Assembly: GCF_038003045.1 (NCBI RefSeq) | Contig: NZ_JBBOOK010000001.1 | Span: forward strand, 558,001-622,000 | Length of the DNA stretch: 64,000 nucleotides | Origin: Sporosarcina sp. FSL W7-1349 | GTDB taxonomy: Bacteria > Bacillota > Bacilli > Bacillales_A > Planococcaceae | Reading direction: 5' to 3' | Shown: positions 42,969-51,066 of the stretch, in pieces | Position numbering within the stretch: the first letter of the stretch is position 1 | Layout of the letters: every line of letters starts with the position of its first letter | Program-made: the position numbers and the translations under genes | The notes under the pieces: generated by a model | What the model saw: only the letters and a program-made list of their open reading frames with translations | The model's database searches: none | What the model was told of the DNA's origin: nothing

Positions 42969-43481
42969 ATGAAAATTCATTATCATTTAACCGAAGAGGA
43001 TTTTGTGAATTTCAATCTGTACCATAGCCGTCATTCGAAGGCGGCCACCCGGCCATTGATGATGCAGCGTATCGTTTCACCGATTCTCTTTATCGCGGTC
43101 GCATTTCTTTTTTCCAGGATAGGTGAGATTCCGCTTCCGATTTCGTTGTCGACATTCGGTGTGTTGAGCGTTCTATGGATTTTATTTTACCCGAAGTATT
43201 TTTATCATTTGATCAAGCGAAATGCGAAAAAGATGATCCGAGAGGGAAAGAACGACGGTTTACTCGGTGACCATACGATGAGCTTGTCGGAGGAAGGTCT
43301 TTCCGATTCCACCAGCAATGGCGAAACGAAGCTATCCTGGTCGGGAATCAAAGAGTTCAAAGAGGATGCCCATTATTTCTATCTTTATAATAGCGCGGTC
43401 AGCGCCTACATCTTGCCGAAACGGGAACTGGAAGACCCGGAGGGGGCGAAATCCTATTTGCGATCCCGGATCGGACTGTAA
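42969..43481 (+). CDS. YcxB-like two-helix membrane protein
   Basis: A 170-aa protein: soluble N-terminus (MKIHYHLTEEDFVNFNLYHS), two membrane helices (about 43-62 and 66-86), then a soluble C-terminal domain with GETKLSWSGIKEFKEDAHYFYLY, which matches the YcxB-like C-terminal pattern. The function of this family is unknown. The ATG at 42969 is preceded by CGGGGG. It follows the nrdJ terminator by 23 nt. Confidence 0.8.
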   Translation: MKIHYHLTEEDFVNFNLYHSRHSKAATRPLMMQRIVSPILFIAVAFLFSRIGEIPLPISLSTFGVLSVLWILFYPKYFYHLIKRNAKKMIREGKNDGLLGDHTMSLSEEGLSDSTSNGETKLSWSGIKEFKEDAHYFYLYNSAVSAYILPKRELEDPEGAKSYLRSRIGL

Positions 43482-43530
43482 CTTTCCGCCCTCCAGTCCG
43501 TCTACCTCTTATCATGAGGGGGCAAAGGAT

Positions 43531-43989
43531 ATGAACTATAAGGGATTTGCAATGGCTGTTCTCCTGCTGACGGGATTATTCGGTTGTTCAGGAAAGCTAC
43601 CGCCGTTGCCAATGGGTGAACCGCCGGAAACGTCCATCCAGATTGGCGATGACACATACGCAACGAAGCTCGGTACGTATTGCTGGGGGACGAAATGTGT
43701 GGACACGGTCGGTCCGGTGGAGATGCTCGGGGAGACGGAGCCGATTTCCGCAAAGCCGGGTGAGACGATCTCGTTTGAAGTCGATCACCGTCCTGGACCG
43801 TCTGCTATTCACGTCGAACAGTTCGCGGACGGGAACCAAATAGAAGTGCCGGCGAAGGACAATCAATTCCCGGCGCCGACGGAACCTGGAATTTATTATT
43901 ATTCCATCGGAGCTTGGTGGATGGATGAAGAAGATGAGAACCTTTCACACGGCGATGCGTTCTATGCTTTTAAAATTGAAGTGCAGTAA
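43531..43989 (+). CDS. Predicted lipoprotein, function unknown
   Basis: A 152-aa protein with a lipoprotein signal peptide (TGLFGC, Cys19). The mature part has a paired-Cys motif (YCWGTKCVDTVGP) followed by an Ig-like beta-rich segment (KPGETISFEVDHRPGPSAIHVEQF) and an end with SIGAWWMDEEDENLSHGDAFYAFKIE. The ATG at 43531 follows AAAGGAT. I do not recognise a functional family. It ends at a bidirectional terminator shared with yqhQ. Confidence 0.8.
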   Translation: MNYKGFAMAVLLLTGLFGCSGKLPPLPMGEPPETSIQIGDDTYATKLGTYCWGTKCVDTVGPVEMLGETEPISAKPGETISFEVDHRPGPSAIHVEQFADGNQIEVPAKDNQFPAPTEPGIYYYSIGAWWMDEEDENLSHGDAFYAFKIEVQ

Positions 43990-43992
43990 ATG

Positions 43993-44031
43993 AAAAAGAG
44001 CGTCGCCCAAAGGGTTCCGCTCTTTTTCTTT
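43993..44031. terminator. Bidirectional terminator between the lipoprotein gene and yqhQ
   Basis: AAAAAGAGCG / CGCTCTTTTT with a 15-nt loop, flanked by A- and T-runs, serves both converging genes. Confidence 0.88.
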
Positions 44032-44034
44032 ATG

Positions 44035-45027
44035 TTAATTCAATATTACCGTGTCCGAATCGGCTGCCATGTCCAACTCGGGCTTTTCCAACACTTCCAC
44101 GCCATGCTCTTCGACTTCGAGCAATTTCTCGAACGAAGCGATCGCCACTTCGACTTGGCTGTCATCCGGTTCTTTTGTTGTCAACAGTTGAAGCCATAAA
44201 CCCGGATAGCCCAAATATTTCAAAACGGGCACGCTGCGGACCATGTTCGTCACTTGTAACACTTCAAACGAGATGCCAAGCACAACCGGGATCAATAGAA
44301 TCCGGTTTACGACGCGCAGCCAGAACGGATCGGTCGGCACAAGGAAGTAGATGAACATCCCGACAATGACCGTAAACAAAATAAAACTGCTTCCGCATCG
44401 ATAGTGCAGCCTGGATTGGGCTTGGACGTTTTCGACAGTCAGCGGCATACGGTTTTCATACGCGTTGATGACTTTATGTTCCGCCCCGTGATATTGAAAG
44501 ACTCGTTTGATGAGCGGCGTCATGGAAATTAGCGAAATGTACGTCAGCAATAAAATCAGTTTGAACAAGCTCTCTAAAAGAATTTGAGCTGTCTTGCCGG
44601 ATGCGATCGGCTGCATCAGTTCTGCCAGAAAAACAGGAACTAACGTAAATACAAATTTTCCGAATAGGAAAGATAACACACCGACCGCGGCGACGCCAAG
44701 GACCATCGCTAATTTGGAAGGTTCTTCCGCGACGACTTCCTCTTCTTCTCCAGGCATAAGGTCATAGCGCTCGCTGGAAAATGTCAGATGGCGTGATCCG
44801 ATACCCGCCGACTCGATCAACGCAACAATCCCGCGGAGAAAAGGAACTTTTTTCAACTTCGCCGCAAAGGGCTTTTGTTCTTTCGGTACATGAAAGTAGT
44901 CAATGGAACCGTCCTTTCGCCGGATGGCCGTAATGGTGTCCTTCTTGCCCCCAAACATGACCCCTTCTATCAATGCCTGTCCCCCGTAAGCGGGAGGCTG
45001 TTGTGATTTTCCCATATAGTTACCCAC
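44035..45027 (-). CDS. yqhQ: DUF1385 membrane protein YqhQ
   Basis: A 330-aa protein with the DUF1385 pattern: YGGQALIEGVMFGGKKDTITAIRR near the N-terminus, four or so membrane helices, and the diagnostic FQYHGAEHKVINAYE and RLHYRCGSSFILFTV blocks. It is conserved in Firmicutes; the biochemical role is unknown. GTG 45027 has AGGA 8 nt upstream; ATG 45015 is an alternative. It is divergent from yqhR, as in B. subtilis. Confidence 0.92.
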   Translation of the reverse strand: MGNYMGKSQQPPAYGGQALIEGVMFGGKKDTITAIRRKDGSIDYFHVPKEQKPFAAKLKKVPFLRGIVALIESAGIGSRHLTFSSERYDLMPGEEEEVVAEEPSKLAMVLGVAAVGVLSFLFGKFVFTLVPVFLAELMQPIASGKTAQILLESLFKLILLLTYISLISMTPLIKRVFQYHGAEHKVINAYENRMPLTVENVQAQSRLHYRCGSSFILFTVIVGMFIYFLVPTDPFWLRVVNRILLIPVVLGISFEVLQVTNMVRSVPVLKYLGYPGLWLQLLTTKEPDDSQVEVAIASFEKLLEVEEHGVEVLEKPELDMAADSDTVILN

Positions 45028-45143
45028 ACTTTCTTTCCTATCAGTTTCCGAACTGTTTTCATTGTACTAAAAAAAACAGGCTCTCTCCACAAATAGGTTT
45101 AAAAAGTTTGGTTCCGCCCGACACTTTGGAGAGGAGGGAAGGT

Positions 45144-45575
45144 ATGATCAATCAAACATTCTTTTGGACTTCATTCATCGCGGCTCTTGGCACGGCGTTT
45201 GCACTTAAATTTCTTCATTTTTTCAATTTCATCGAATGGTCGCCCGTCGGATGGGCGAAAGGATGGGTTTTTTTCTCGGAAGGCGCCCATCCTTTCATAA
45301 AATGGGCTTTGCTGTTCCTAATTCTACTCATTTCTTACATGATCCTGTATATCGCTGTTTCCTTTACTACTTCCATTCCGACCGTGGTTACTGCACTCCT
45401 GATCGGAATTATTGTAGTGATTTCGATCGAGTGGAGCATCGGTACGCCAGAGACGTTAAAAAAAGCAGTCCAATCGGTGTCCATTCCGTTTTTCGCGGTC
45501 ATGGCCATCATCATCCGATTTATTACGGAAACGGCGGTCGTGATGAAGAAACTTTCAGCTCATGATACGAAATGA
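45144..45575 (+). CDS. yqhR: Conserved membrane protein YqhR
   Basis: A 143-aa protein with four predicted helices (about 8-28, 52-73, 80-98 and 113-131) and the segment GWAKGWVFFSEGAHPFIKWALL. It is assigned from position between yqhQ and papA and from its hydrophobic profile. The ATG at 45144 follows GAGGAGGGAAGG. Function unknown. Confidence 0.82.
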   Translation: MINQTFFWTSFIAALGTAFALKFLHFFNFIEWSPVGWAKGWVFFSEGAHPFIKWALLFLILLISYMILYIAVSFTTSIPTVVTALLIGIIVVISIEWSIGTPETLKKAVQSVSIPFFAVMAIIIRFITETAVVMKKLSAHDTK

Positions 45576-45576
45576 G

Positions 45577-45851
45577 TTGCCACCGATTTCGGATGTGTTA
45601 AAATGAAAAAGGAAAAGGTAGGAATGGGGCGGCGTGTGAGCGTTTGCCTCTGTCTAAGTCAGGTCCCTTCCAAACAACCTGGACGCGGAGTCGACATCTG
45701 GAAAACTTGACCATGGAACAAGGCACTGTAAATAACGGCAGGGATGATGGCTGGTTACAGATCTTGCGGCTGGCGTTTCAGTCCCGATTGCCGATATACA
45801 TAGCAAGAGACTCGCCGGATCTGGAGATTAGGAGAAAAGGGGTATGCAAAC
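45577..45851 (+). promoter_or_regulatory. Promoter and long leader of papA-efp; site of the missing aroQ
   Basis: TTGCCA (45577-45582), 16 nt, TAAAAT (45599-45604) form a good sigma-A promoter about 240 nt before the papA start. The leader has a CAGGT / ACCTG hairpin (45660-45681) but no recognised riboswitch. In B. subtilis an aroQ gene occupies this place; I find no trace of one. Confidence 0.55.
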
Positions 45852-46910
45852 GTGAAATTGACGAAACTGCGTGAACTTCTTAAAGAGCAGAAACTCGATG
45901 CGTTGCTCATCACGAATCCGTATAATCGGCGTTATTTGACCGGCTTTACAGGCACAGCCGGGGTCGCCGTCGTTTCGGCGGAGGATGCTGTTTTTATCAC
46001 AGATTTCCGATATATGGAGCAAGCGGAAAAGCAGGTGGAAGGGTACCGCATTGTCCAACACTCGAAAACAGTAATCGGCGAAGTGGCCAATCAGGCGAAG
46101 TTGATGAACTTACAGACAATGGGATTTGAAAAGGACGATCTCACATACGGCATGTTCGAATTATACAATCAACAAGTCGAAGCGGAGCTGAAACCGGTAT
46201 CCGGCGTTGTGGAGAAGCTGCGGCTGATCAAAACGGAAGCTGAAATCGCCATTTTGAAAAAAGCGGCCGACATCGCAGATGAAGCATTTACCCATATTTG
46301 CAAATTCATCAAACCAGGTATGACCGAACTCGCAGTCTCCAATGAACTGGAGTTTTTCATGCGCAAGCTCGGCGCCACGTCGTCCTCTTTTGACACGATT
46401 GTCGCATCCGGGCCGCGTGGGGCCTTGCCTCACGGCGTGGCATCAGATAAAGTGATCGAATCGGGAGAACTCGTGACGTTGGATTACGGTGCGTACTATA
46501 ATGGGTATATATCTGATATTACCCGTACTATCGCTGTTGGAGAGCCTTCCGTTAAAATGAAAGAAATTTACGACATCACATTGGCGGCACAGGAACTGGC
46601 ATTGCGAAATATCAAGCCGGGGATGACGGGGATTGAAGCGGATGCCATCGCCCGGGATTATATTATATCCAAAGGGTATGGCGAGGCGTTCGGCCATTCA
46701 ACTGGCCATGGTATTGGTCTTGAAGTGCATGAAGGGCCTACTCTTTCCTTCCGTTCGGAAGCAGTGCTCCAACCGAATATGGCCGTCACGGTGGAACCGG
46801 GAATTTATCTGCCCGGCATCGGAGGCGTCCGGATCGAGGATGATATCATCATAACGGAGACGGGCAATGAACGACTGACGCATTCCACCAAACAACTTCT
46901 CATCTTATAA
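45852..46910 (+). CDS. papA: M24B Xaa-Pro aminopeptidase/dipeptidase
   Basis: A 352-aa metallopeptidase that removes residues N-terminal to proline. It has an N-terminal creatinase-like domain (1-120) and a pita-bread catalytic domain with dimetal ligands in VTLDYGAYYNGYISDITRT (two Asp), GHSTGHGIGLEVHEGP (His), VTVEPGIYLPG (Glu) and GGVRIEDDI (Glu). The GTG at 45852 has AAAAGGGG upstream; an ATG at 45843 is out of frame. It is 25 nt from efp, a conserved pair that fits the role of EF-P at polyproline stretches. Confidence 0.93.
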   Translation: MKLTKLRELLKEQKLDALLITNPYNRRYLTGFTGTAGVAVVSAEDAVFITDFRYMEQAEKQVEGYRIVQHSKTVIGEVANQAKLMNLQTMGFEKDDLTYGMFELYNQQVEAELKPVSGVVEKLRLIKTEAEIAILKKAADIADEAFTHICKFIKPGMTELAVSNELEFFMRKLGATSSSFDTIVASGPRGALPHGVASDKVIESGELVTLDYGAYYNGYISDITRTIAVGEPSVKMKEIYDITLAAQELALRNIKPGMTGIEADAIARDYIISKGYGEAFGHSTGHGIGLEVHEGPTLSFRSEAVLQPNMAVTVEPGIYLPGIGGVRIEDDIIITETGNERLTHSTKQLLIL

Positions 46911-46935
46911 CTATTAAACAAATGGAGGAATCATA

Positions 46936-47493
46936 ATGATTTCAGTAAACGAATTTAAAACTGGCCTGACCATTGAATTTGACGGCGACATCTGGCGCGT
47001 CATCGATTTCCAACACGTAAAACCGGGAAAAGGAGCGGCTTTCGTCCGTTCGAAATTGCGTAACCTCCGTTCCGGTAACGTCAATGAAAAGACATTCCGT
47101 GCGGGAGAGAAAGTGGAAAAAGCGCAGATCGACAACCGGCGTATGCAATACTTGTATGCCAACGGGGATGACCATGTATTCATGGACAATGAATCCTATG
47201 AACAGATCGAATTGCCTTCCAAACAAATCGAGGAAGAATTGAAATATTTGAAAGAAAATATGGAAGTCCATATCATCTCCTATAAAGATGAAGTTCTTGG
47301 TGTCGAACTGCCTGTCACGGTGACACTCGAAGTCATCGAGACGGAACCGGGCATCAAAGGCGATACGGCGAGCGGCGGCTCCAAACCGGCTAAAATGGAA
47401 ACCGGCCTCATCGTTCAAGTGCCATTCTTCGTCAACACGGGTGATAAGCTGATCATCAACACCGAAGAAGGCGAATATGTCTCGCGTGCGTAA
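46936..47493 (+). CDS. efp: Translation elongation factor P
   Basis: A 185-aa protein that rescues ribosomes stalled at polyproline. It has three beta-barrel domains; the tip loop is [14 protein letters not shown] with Lys32 (the modified position), and the C-terminal signature is near [10 protein letters not shown]. The ATG at 46936 follows GGAGGAAT. It is followed by a terminator. Confidence 0.97.
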   Translation: MISVNEFKTGLTIEFDGDIWRVIDFQHVKPGKGAAFVRSKLRNLRSGNVNEKTFRAGEKVEKAQIDNRRMQYLYANGDDHVFMDNESYEQIELPSKQIEEELKYLKENMEVHIISYKDEVLGVELPVTVTLEVIETEPGIKGDTASGGSKPAKMETGLIVQVPFFVNTGDKLIINTEEGEYVSRA

Positions 47494-47503
47494 ACCGCCC
47501 TTT

Positions 47504-47542
47504 GAACACTCCTTTCCCAACTGGGATGAGGGGTGTTTTTTT
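47504..47542 (+). terminator. Rho-independent terminator after efp
   Basis: AACACTCCT pairs with AGGGGTGTT around an inner CCCA/TGGG-like pairing and is followed by seven Ts. Confidence 0.85.
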
Positions 47543-47680
47543 GTTGCTTGGGAAATTGTGAAATCTTGGCATGCGGATAACTTTCCAGCCGGGTGCGTTT
47601 TCGGCCAGACTCCGGGCGCTTTTGTTCTGTTCTAGTCCACGAAAACTCTTCATAGGATAAGGCAATGGGGGGAGTACCGG
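47543..47680 (+). other. Spacer before spoIIIAC, where spoIIIAA and spoIIIAB would be expected
   Basis: Only 138 bp separate the efp terminator from spoIIIAC. In B. subtilis this interval carries yqhV, spoIIIAA and spoIIIAB (over 1.4 kb). No coding remnant is visible. A sporulation sigma-factor promoter should lie here, but I could not fix a convincing sigma-E -35/-10 pair by eye. Confidence 0.6.
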
Positions 47681-47890
47681 ATGGAATTGAATGACTTGCT
47701 ACGGATTGCCGGGATTGGGCTTGTGATCGGCATCCTTCATATCTTCTTCGAACAAACCGGCAAGAAGGAGTTCTCCTTTTTCCTGTTCCTTCTCGCCTAT
47801 CTTTATATTACAGCCGAAATGCTGCGGTTCCTAAAAATCTTTTTTACGGAAATCGTGGAATTTTTCCAATGGCTGTCGATGTCGGTTTGA
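47681..47890 (+). CDS. spoIIIAC: Stage III sporulation protein AC
   Basis: A 69-aa protein with two helices, matching SpoIIIAC: IAGIGLVIGILHIFFEQTGKKEFSFF is the conserved first half. It is part of the mother-cell side of the SpoIIIA-SpoIIQ channel between mother cell and forespore. The ATG at 47681 has GGGGGGAG upstream. Here it is the first gene of the operon. Confidence 0.87.
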   Translation: MELNDLLRIAGIGLVIGILHIFFEQTGKKEFSFFLFLLAYLYITAEMLRFLKIFFTEIVEFFQWLSMSV

Positions 47891-48267
47891 TGGCCACCTT
47901 ATTTTATGTCATTCTTGTGTTTCTTGTCCTGCTGCTCTTGTCGTTCGCTGTACCGAAACTCCATCCGCTGTTATATACGGTGCTGTTTTTCTTCTTTTTA
48001 TTCCAAGCGCTTCTCGTCATCATCATTCCGTTTACTAAGACCTATATCCAATTATTCCAACCGCTTCCCGATCCGTTCGCCAAGTTGCTGATCGGCAGTG
48101 CAATCCTTTTTTTTCTTTCGGATCTGATTGCGCGCCATATTGAAGAAGCGGGCTACCGTTCACTGGCGGCACTATCCCATTTCGTGGTTAAACTAGCGAT
48201 CTTGACGTTATGGATTCCACAGACATCCAGTTTAATCGAAATACTGACTTCACTCATTTCTAAATGA
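47869..48267 (+). CDS. spoIIIAD: Stage III sporulation protein AD
   Basis: A 132-aa membrane protein with about four helices, assigned by order and length (133 aa in B. subtilis). The C-terminal half (DLIARHIEEAGYRSLAALSHFVVKLAILTLWIP) keeps the SpoIIIAD pattern, while the N-terminal half is diverged. ATG 47869 overlaps spoIIIAC by 22 nt; ATG 47890, which overlaps the stop as TGATG, is an equally good coupled start giving 125 aa. Confidence 0.78.
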   Translation: MAVDVGLMATLFYVILVFLVLLLLSFAVPKLHPLLYTVLFFFFLFQALLVIIIPFTKTYIQLFQPLPDPFAKLLIGSAILFFLSDLIARHIEEAGYRSLAALSHFVVKLAILTLWIPQTSSLIEILTSLISK

Positions 48268-48282
48268 TCGGACGATGCCTCC

Positions 48283-49182
48283 ATGATTGCATTCATCGAA
48301 ACTATACTGGGAACGGTCCTGTCCAGTTTCGCCATCATTATTATTTCGGCTTTCATGGCATTAATGGCCGACTTTTTGTTTCCTTCCTTTTCAAAATGGA
48401 CGAGGATCCTGCTCATCATCCTAATTGTCAGCGTTGCCTTGCAACCGGCTATCAGTCATCTCGATTTAATCCGGGAGATCGCTCGTTCGATTTCCATGAT
48501 TTTCATTTCGATCTATCCCGTGTTGACGGCAGGTATGGTGATGGCGGGCGGGGCATTCGGCTTGCTCAATTTCCAGCCGGCCATGCTGCTGTTTGCTAAC
48601 GGAGCGGTTCTTTTGGCGGAACGTCTATTGATTCCCTTATTGACAGCGACCTTCCTGTTTGATCTGATCTCGCGATTGCTTCCCGATGTCCCGTTCACCC
48701 GGATGGCAGATATGGTGCGGACAACTCTTCTCGCTGTAGTTTCGGCGACGGTAGCGACCTATTCAATTTTCATCACAGCCGGTGGAACGATGTCTTGGGC
48801 AATTTCCGGTTTGACAAGTGAACCAGTGAAGGAATTGATTCGCCAGAATATCCCTCTCATCGGTTCCTTCATGACCGATACAATCGGGACGATGGGTCGG
48901 TATTCGTCGGGGGCCAGTGTCTTTGCGGGGGGATGGATGATGGTCACGGTTTGGACCGTCGCGCTCGTTCCATCCCTTAAGACACTTATCGTCGCCTTTT
49001 TTTATCGGTGGACTGCGGCAATGATCGAACCGTTTGCCGATGAGGATATTGCCGGTATTTTGGATGATATCGGGAAAACGTTGTTTGTCCTATGCGCTGT
49101 ATCGTTTCTCATCTCGTTTGCCTTCATCTACACATCCCTGTTGTCCATCGTCTTCATCAAATTATTCACTACGATGAAATGA
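48283..49182 (+). CDS. spoIIIAE: Stage III sporulation protein AE, N-terminally short
   Basis: A 299-aa polytopic protein with the SpoIIIAE core: SISMIFISIYPVLTAGMVMAGG, LLAVVSATVATYSIFITAGG, FMTDTIGTMGRYSSGASVFAGG and a long C-terminal helix bundle. B. subtilis SpoIIIAE is about 399 aa, so the signal peptide and an N-terminal extracytoplasmic part of about 100 residues are missing. Only 15 nt separate it from spoIIIAD, leaving no room for a longer start. Confidence 0.82.
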   Translation: MIAFIETILGTVLSSFAIIIISAFMALMADFLFPSFSKWTRILLIILIVSVALQPAISHLDLIREIARSISMIFISIYPVLTAGMVMAGGAFGLLNFQPAMLLFANGAVLLAERLLIPLLTATFLFDLISRLLPDVPFTRMADMVRTTLLAVVSATVATYSIFITAGGTMSWAISGLTSEPVKELIRQNIPLIGSFMTDTIGTMGRYSSGASVFAGGWMMVTVWTVALVPSLKTLIVAFFYRWTAAMIEPFADEDIAGILDDIGKTLFVLCAVSFLISFAFIYTSLLSIVFIKLFTTMK

Positions 49183-49358
49183 GGTCGGCCCATGGAATCT
49201 TTCTGATTGGCATTTTATTGATTTCCGTTTTCTCGTCCTTTCTCCTTTTGTTATTGCCTGACGATAAAGAAGAGGAATTTATTCCGCTCATTAAAATTGC
49301 GGTCGGTATCTGGATTCTTCAATCGTTCTTTTCGATATTTGGTCATAGGTTCCTCTAA
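49179..49358 (+). CDS. spoIIIAF: Very short SpoIIIAF-like membrane protein
   Basis: A 59-aa protein of two helices (about 6-24 and 33-52) with LLLLLPDDKEEEFIPLIKIAVGIW between and in the second. Position between spoIIIAE and spoIIIAG and the helix pattern match the first third of SpoIIIAF (206 aa in B. subtilis); the soluble ring-building-motif domain is absent. ATG 49179 overlaps the spoIIIAE stop (ATGA). Too short for the assignment to be secure. Confidence 0.6.
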   Translation: MRSAHGIFLIGILLISVFSSFLLLLLPDDKEEEFIPLIKIAVGIWILQSFFSIFGHRFL

Positions 49359-49404
49359 AGGAGCATAAAATGGATCATTGATGACAGGTCATACAACAGG
49401 CTCA

Positions 49405-49842
49405 ATGAATGAAAATGGTGAGATTATGAAGAAACCATCGAAAAAATTGCAGACCATTCTTCTCGGGACCTTTATGATCTTCGTCATCTTTCTCATCAAT
49501 CCAAAACTTGGCGGGATCGGGGAGGGGAAGGAGGAGAGCAAAGAAATTTCTACGCTAGAAGAGGTGCTGATGGAAATCGAAGGGATCGGGGAAGTGTCGA
49601 TCTACTTCCATCATGACAACAATGGGACATCCGCTCCTCTGACCGATTATTTCTCCCTTTCCGGGACGTCGGGAAAAAAAGGAAGTGAATTGCAAGGCAT
49701 TTTAGTCATCGCGGAAGGTGCTGAAGATTTCAAACTCCGTAGTGAACTATCGAGGATCCTATCGGCTGTCCTCCAGTTGCCAGAACATCGCATCGTCATC
49801 GTTGAAATGAAGAAAAGGGGGAGTACGAATGAAAACGAATAA
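49405..49842 (+). CDS. spoIIIAG: Stage III sporulation protein AG, short form
   Basis: About 145 aa: one membrane helix (about 15-33) followed by a ring-building domain with STLEEVLMEIEGIGEVSIYF, ELQGILVIAEGAEDFKLRSELSR and LPEHRIVIVEMKKRG, the SpoIIIAG pattern. B. subtilis SpoIIIAG has 229 aa and forms a large ring in the intermembrane space; the variable middle is much reduced here. The start is ambiguous: ATG 49381, 49405 or 49426 (the last with GGTGAG close by). AAGGAG at 49357 faces a four-codon frame, ATG-GAT-CAT-TGA. Confidence 0.8.
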   Translation: MNENGEIMKKPSKKLQTILLGTFMIFVIFLINPKLGGIGEGKEESKEISTLEEVLMEIEGIGEVSIYFHHDNNGTSAPLTDYFSLSGTSGKKGSELQGILVIAEGAEDFKLRSELSRILSAVLQLPEHRIVIVEMKKRGSTNENE

Positions 49843-50377
49843 GAGAACAGTCTGGTTTTTGACATTGCTTAGCTTGGTCGCCGTCATCTCCATTTACTAT
49901 GTAAAAGAACGAGCGCCGATGCCGTTCGACGGGATGGCCATCTTTACGAAAGAGACAACCGATGCCACCAAGCTGACGGAGGAGACGGCTGCGGATGAAA
50001 CGAAACCGGTTTTTGCCGAACTCGTCCTCTTTGAGGAGATGCGGATGGAAGTCCGCAATGAACGGAGCAAGATGCACGAGCAACTGGAAACGAAAATGAC
50101 ATCCTCCGATTTTACGGCAGAAGAGAAGAATTCGGCGTACGATGAGATGGCTGAATTGATGAAACGCTCTACGGCGGAAGCACTGCTGGAGATGGAGATC
50201 AAAGCATTCGGCTATCCCGACGCATTTGTCCGGACGGAAGACGGGAAAGTGAAAGTGACTGTCCTGTCTACGGAAGGCCACTCCAAGCAGATGGCGGACC
50301 AAATTATTCATCATGTGATGACGAGTTGGGATGACGCGCGTGATGTGCAAGTCGACTTCACGGGAGGCACCCAATGA
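49829..50377 (+). CDS. spoIIIAH: Stage III sporulation protein AH
   Basis: A 182-aa protein with an N-terminal membrane helix (about 7-24) and an extracytoplasmic YscJ/FliF-like ring domain (FAELVLFEEMRMEVRNERSKMHEQLE, AEALLEMEIKAFGYPDAFVR, KVKVTVLSTEGHSKQMADQIIHHV). It binds SpoIIQ from the forespore. ATG 49829 overlaps the spoIIIAG end by 14 nt, with AAAAGGGGGAG upstream. Confidence 0.88.
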   Translation: MKTNKRTVWFLTLLSLVAVISIYYVKERAPMPFDGMAIFTKETTDATKLTEETAADETKPVFAELVLFEEMRMEVRNERSKMHEQLETKMTSSDFTAEEKNSAYDEMAELMKRSTAEALLEMEIKAFGYPDAFVRTEDGKVKVTVLSTEGHSKQMADQIIHHVMTSWDDARDVQVDFTGGTQ

Positions 50378-50380
50378 TAT

Positions 50381-50404
50381 AGGCCCTGGAAAGGGTCTTT
50401 TTTT
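50381..50404 (+). terminator. Rho-independent terminator after spoIIIAH
   Basis: GGCCCT / AGGGTC (one G-U pair) with a GGAA loop and eight Ts. Confidence 0.82.
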
Positions 50405-50535
50405 ATTTCCAAGACCGAAATTAGGCCATTTAGGGTGAAGATTGAGTTAAATGAGGGTTTGCTATTTCATTATGAAGCTAAAACGTCTAAAATGGAGGAT
50501 GGGTGTAATTAAAATGAAGGTAAGGAGAATCATTC

Positions 50536-51051
50536 ATGTTGAAAATCCAAGAAATCCGTGAAATCATTAAACTCATCGATCAGTCATCCATTGAAACATT
50601 TTCTTACGAAGCAGAAGGCACTAAAATCAAATTGAAAAAAGGCGGCGACACGCAACCGACAGTTATGGCGGTACCAGAACCTGCAGCGACGGTTCTAGTC
50701 CAACAGCCGCAAGCAACCTTGCCGCAAGTACAAGCTGAACCGGCTCCTGCCGTCAAGCAGGAAGAGCCGCAATCACCAGCTCCGGCTGCTGAAACTGCGG
50801 ATAACGCTGATCTGCATAAAATCATATCTCCAATGGTCGGCACATTCTATTCTGCATCTTCACCTGACGCGCCTGCTTATGTCAAGGCTGGCGACAAAGT
50901 GGACCCAGAATCCATCGTTTGCATCGTCGAAGCGATGAAATTATTCAATGAAATCGAAGCGGAAGTTTCAGGGGAAATCGTTGAAATCCTTGTAAAAGAC
51001 GGCCAGCTCGTTGAATACGGACAACCTCTTTTCCTCGTCAAAACGAATTAA
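50536..51051 (+). CDS. accB: Biotin carboxyl carrier protein of acetyl-CoA carboxylase
   Basis: A 171-aa protein: N-terminal helix, a Pro/Ala/Glu-rich flexible linker (about 45-90), and the biotinyl domain with Lys135 in [13 protein letters not shown] and the thumb region [19 protein letters not shown]. It carries carboxybiotin between AccC and AccAD in fatty-acid synthesis. The ATG at 50536 has AAGGAGAA upstream. accC follows after 15 nt. Confidence 0.97.
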   Translation: MLKIQEIREIIKLIDQSSIETFSYEAEGTKIKLKKGGDTQPTVMAVPEPAATVLVQQPQATLPQVQAEPAPAVKQEEPQSPAPAAETADNADLHKIISPMVGTFYSASSPDAPAYVKAGDKVDPESIVCIVEAMKLFNEIEAEVSGEIVEILVKDGQLVEYGQPLFLVKTN

Positions 51052-51066
51052 GGAGGATTCCGACCT

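Noticed and set aside
45644..45874. 76-codon plus-strand frame between yqhR and papA
   Set aside because: It overlaps the papA start in another frame, has no ribosome-binding site, and bears no resemblance to AroQ, which would be expected here.
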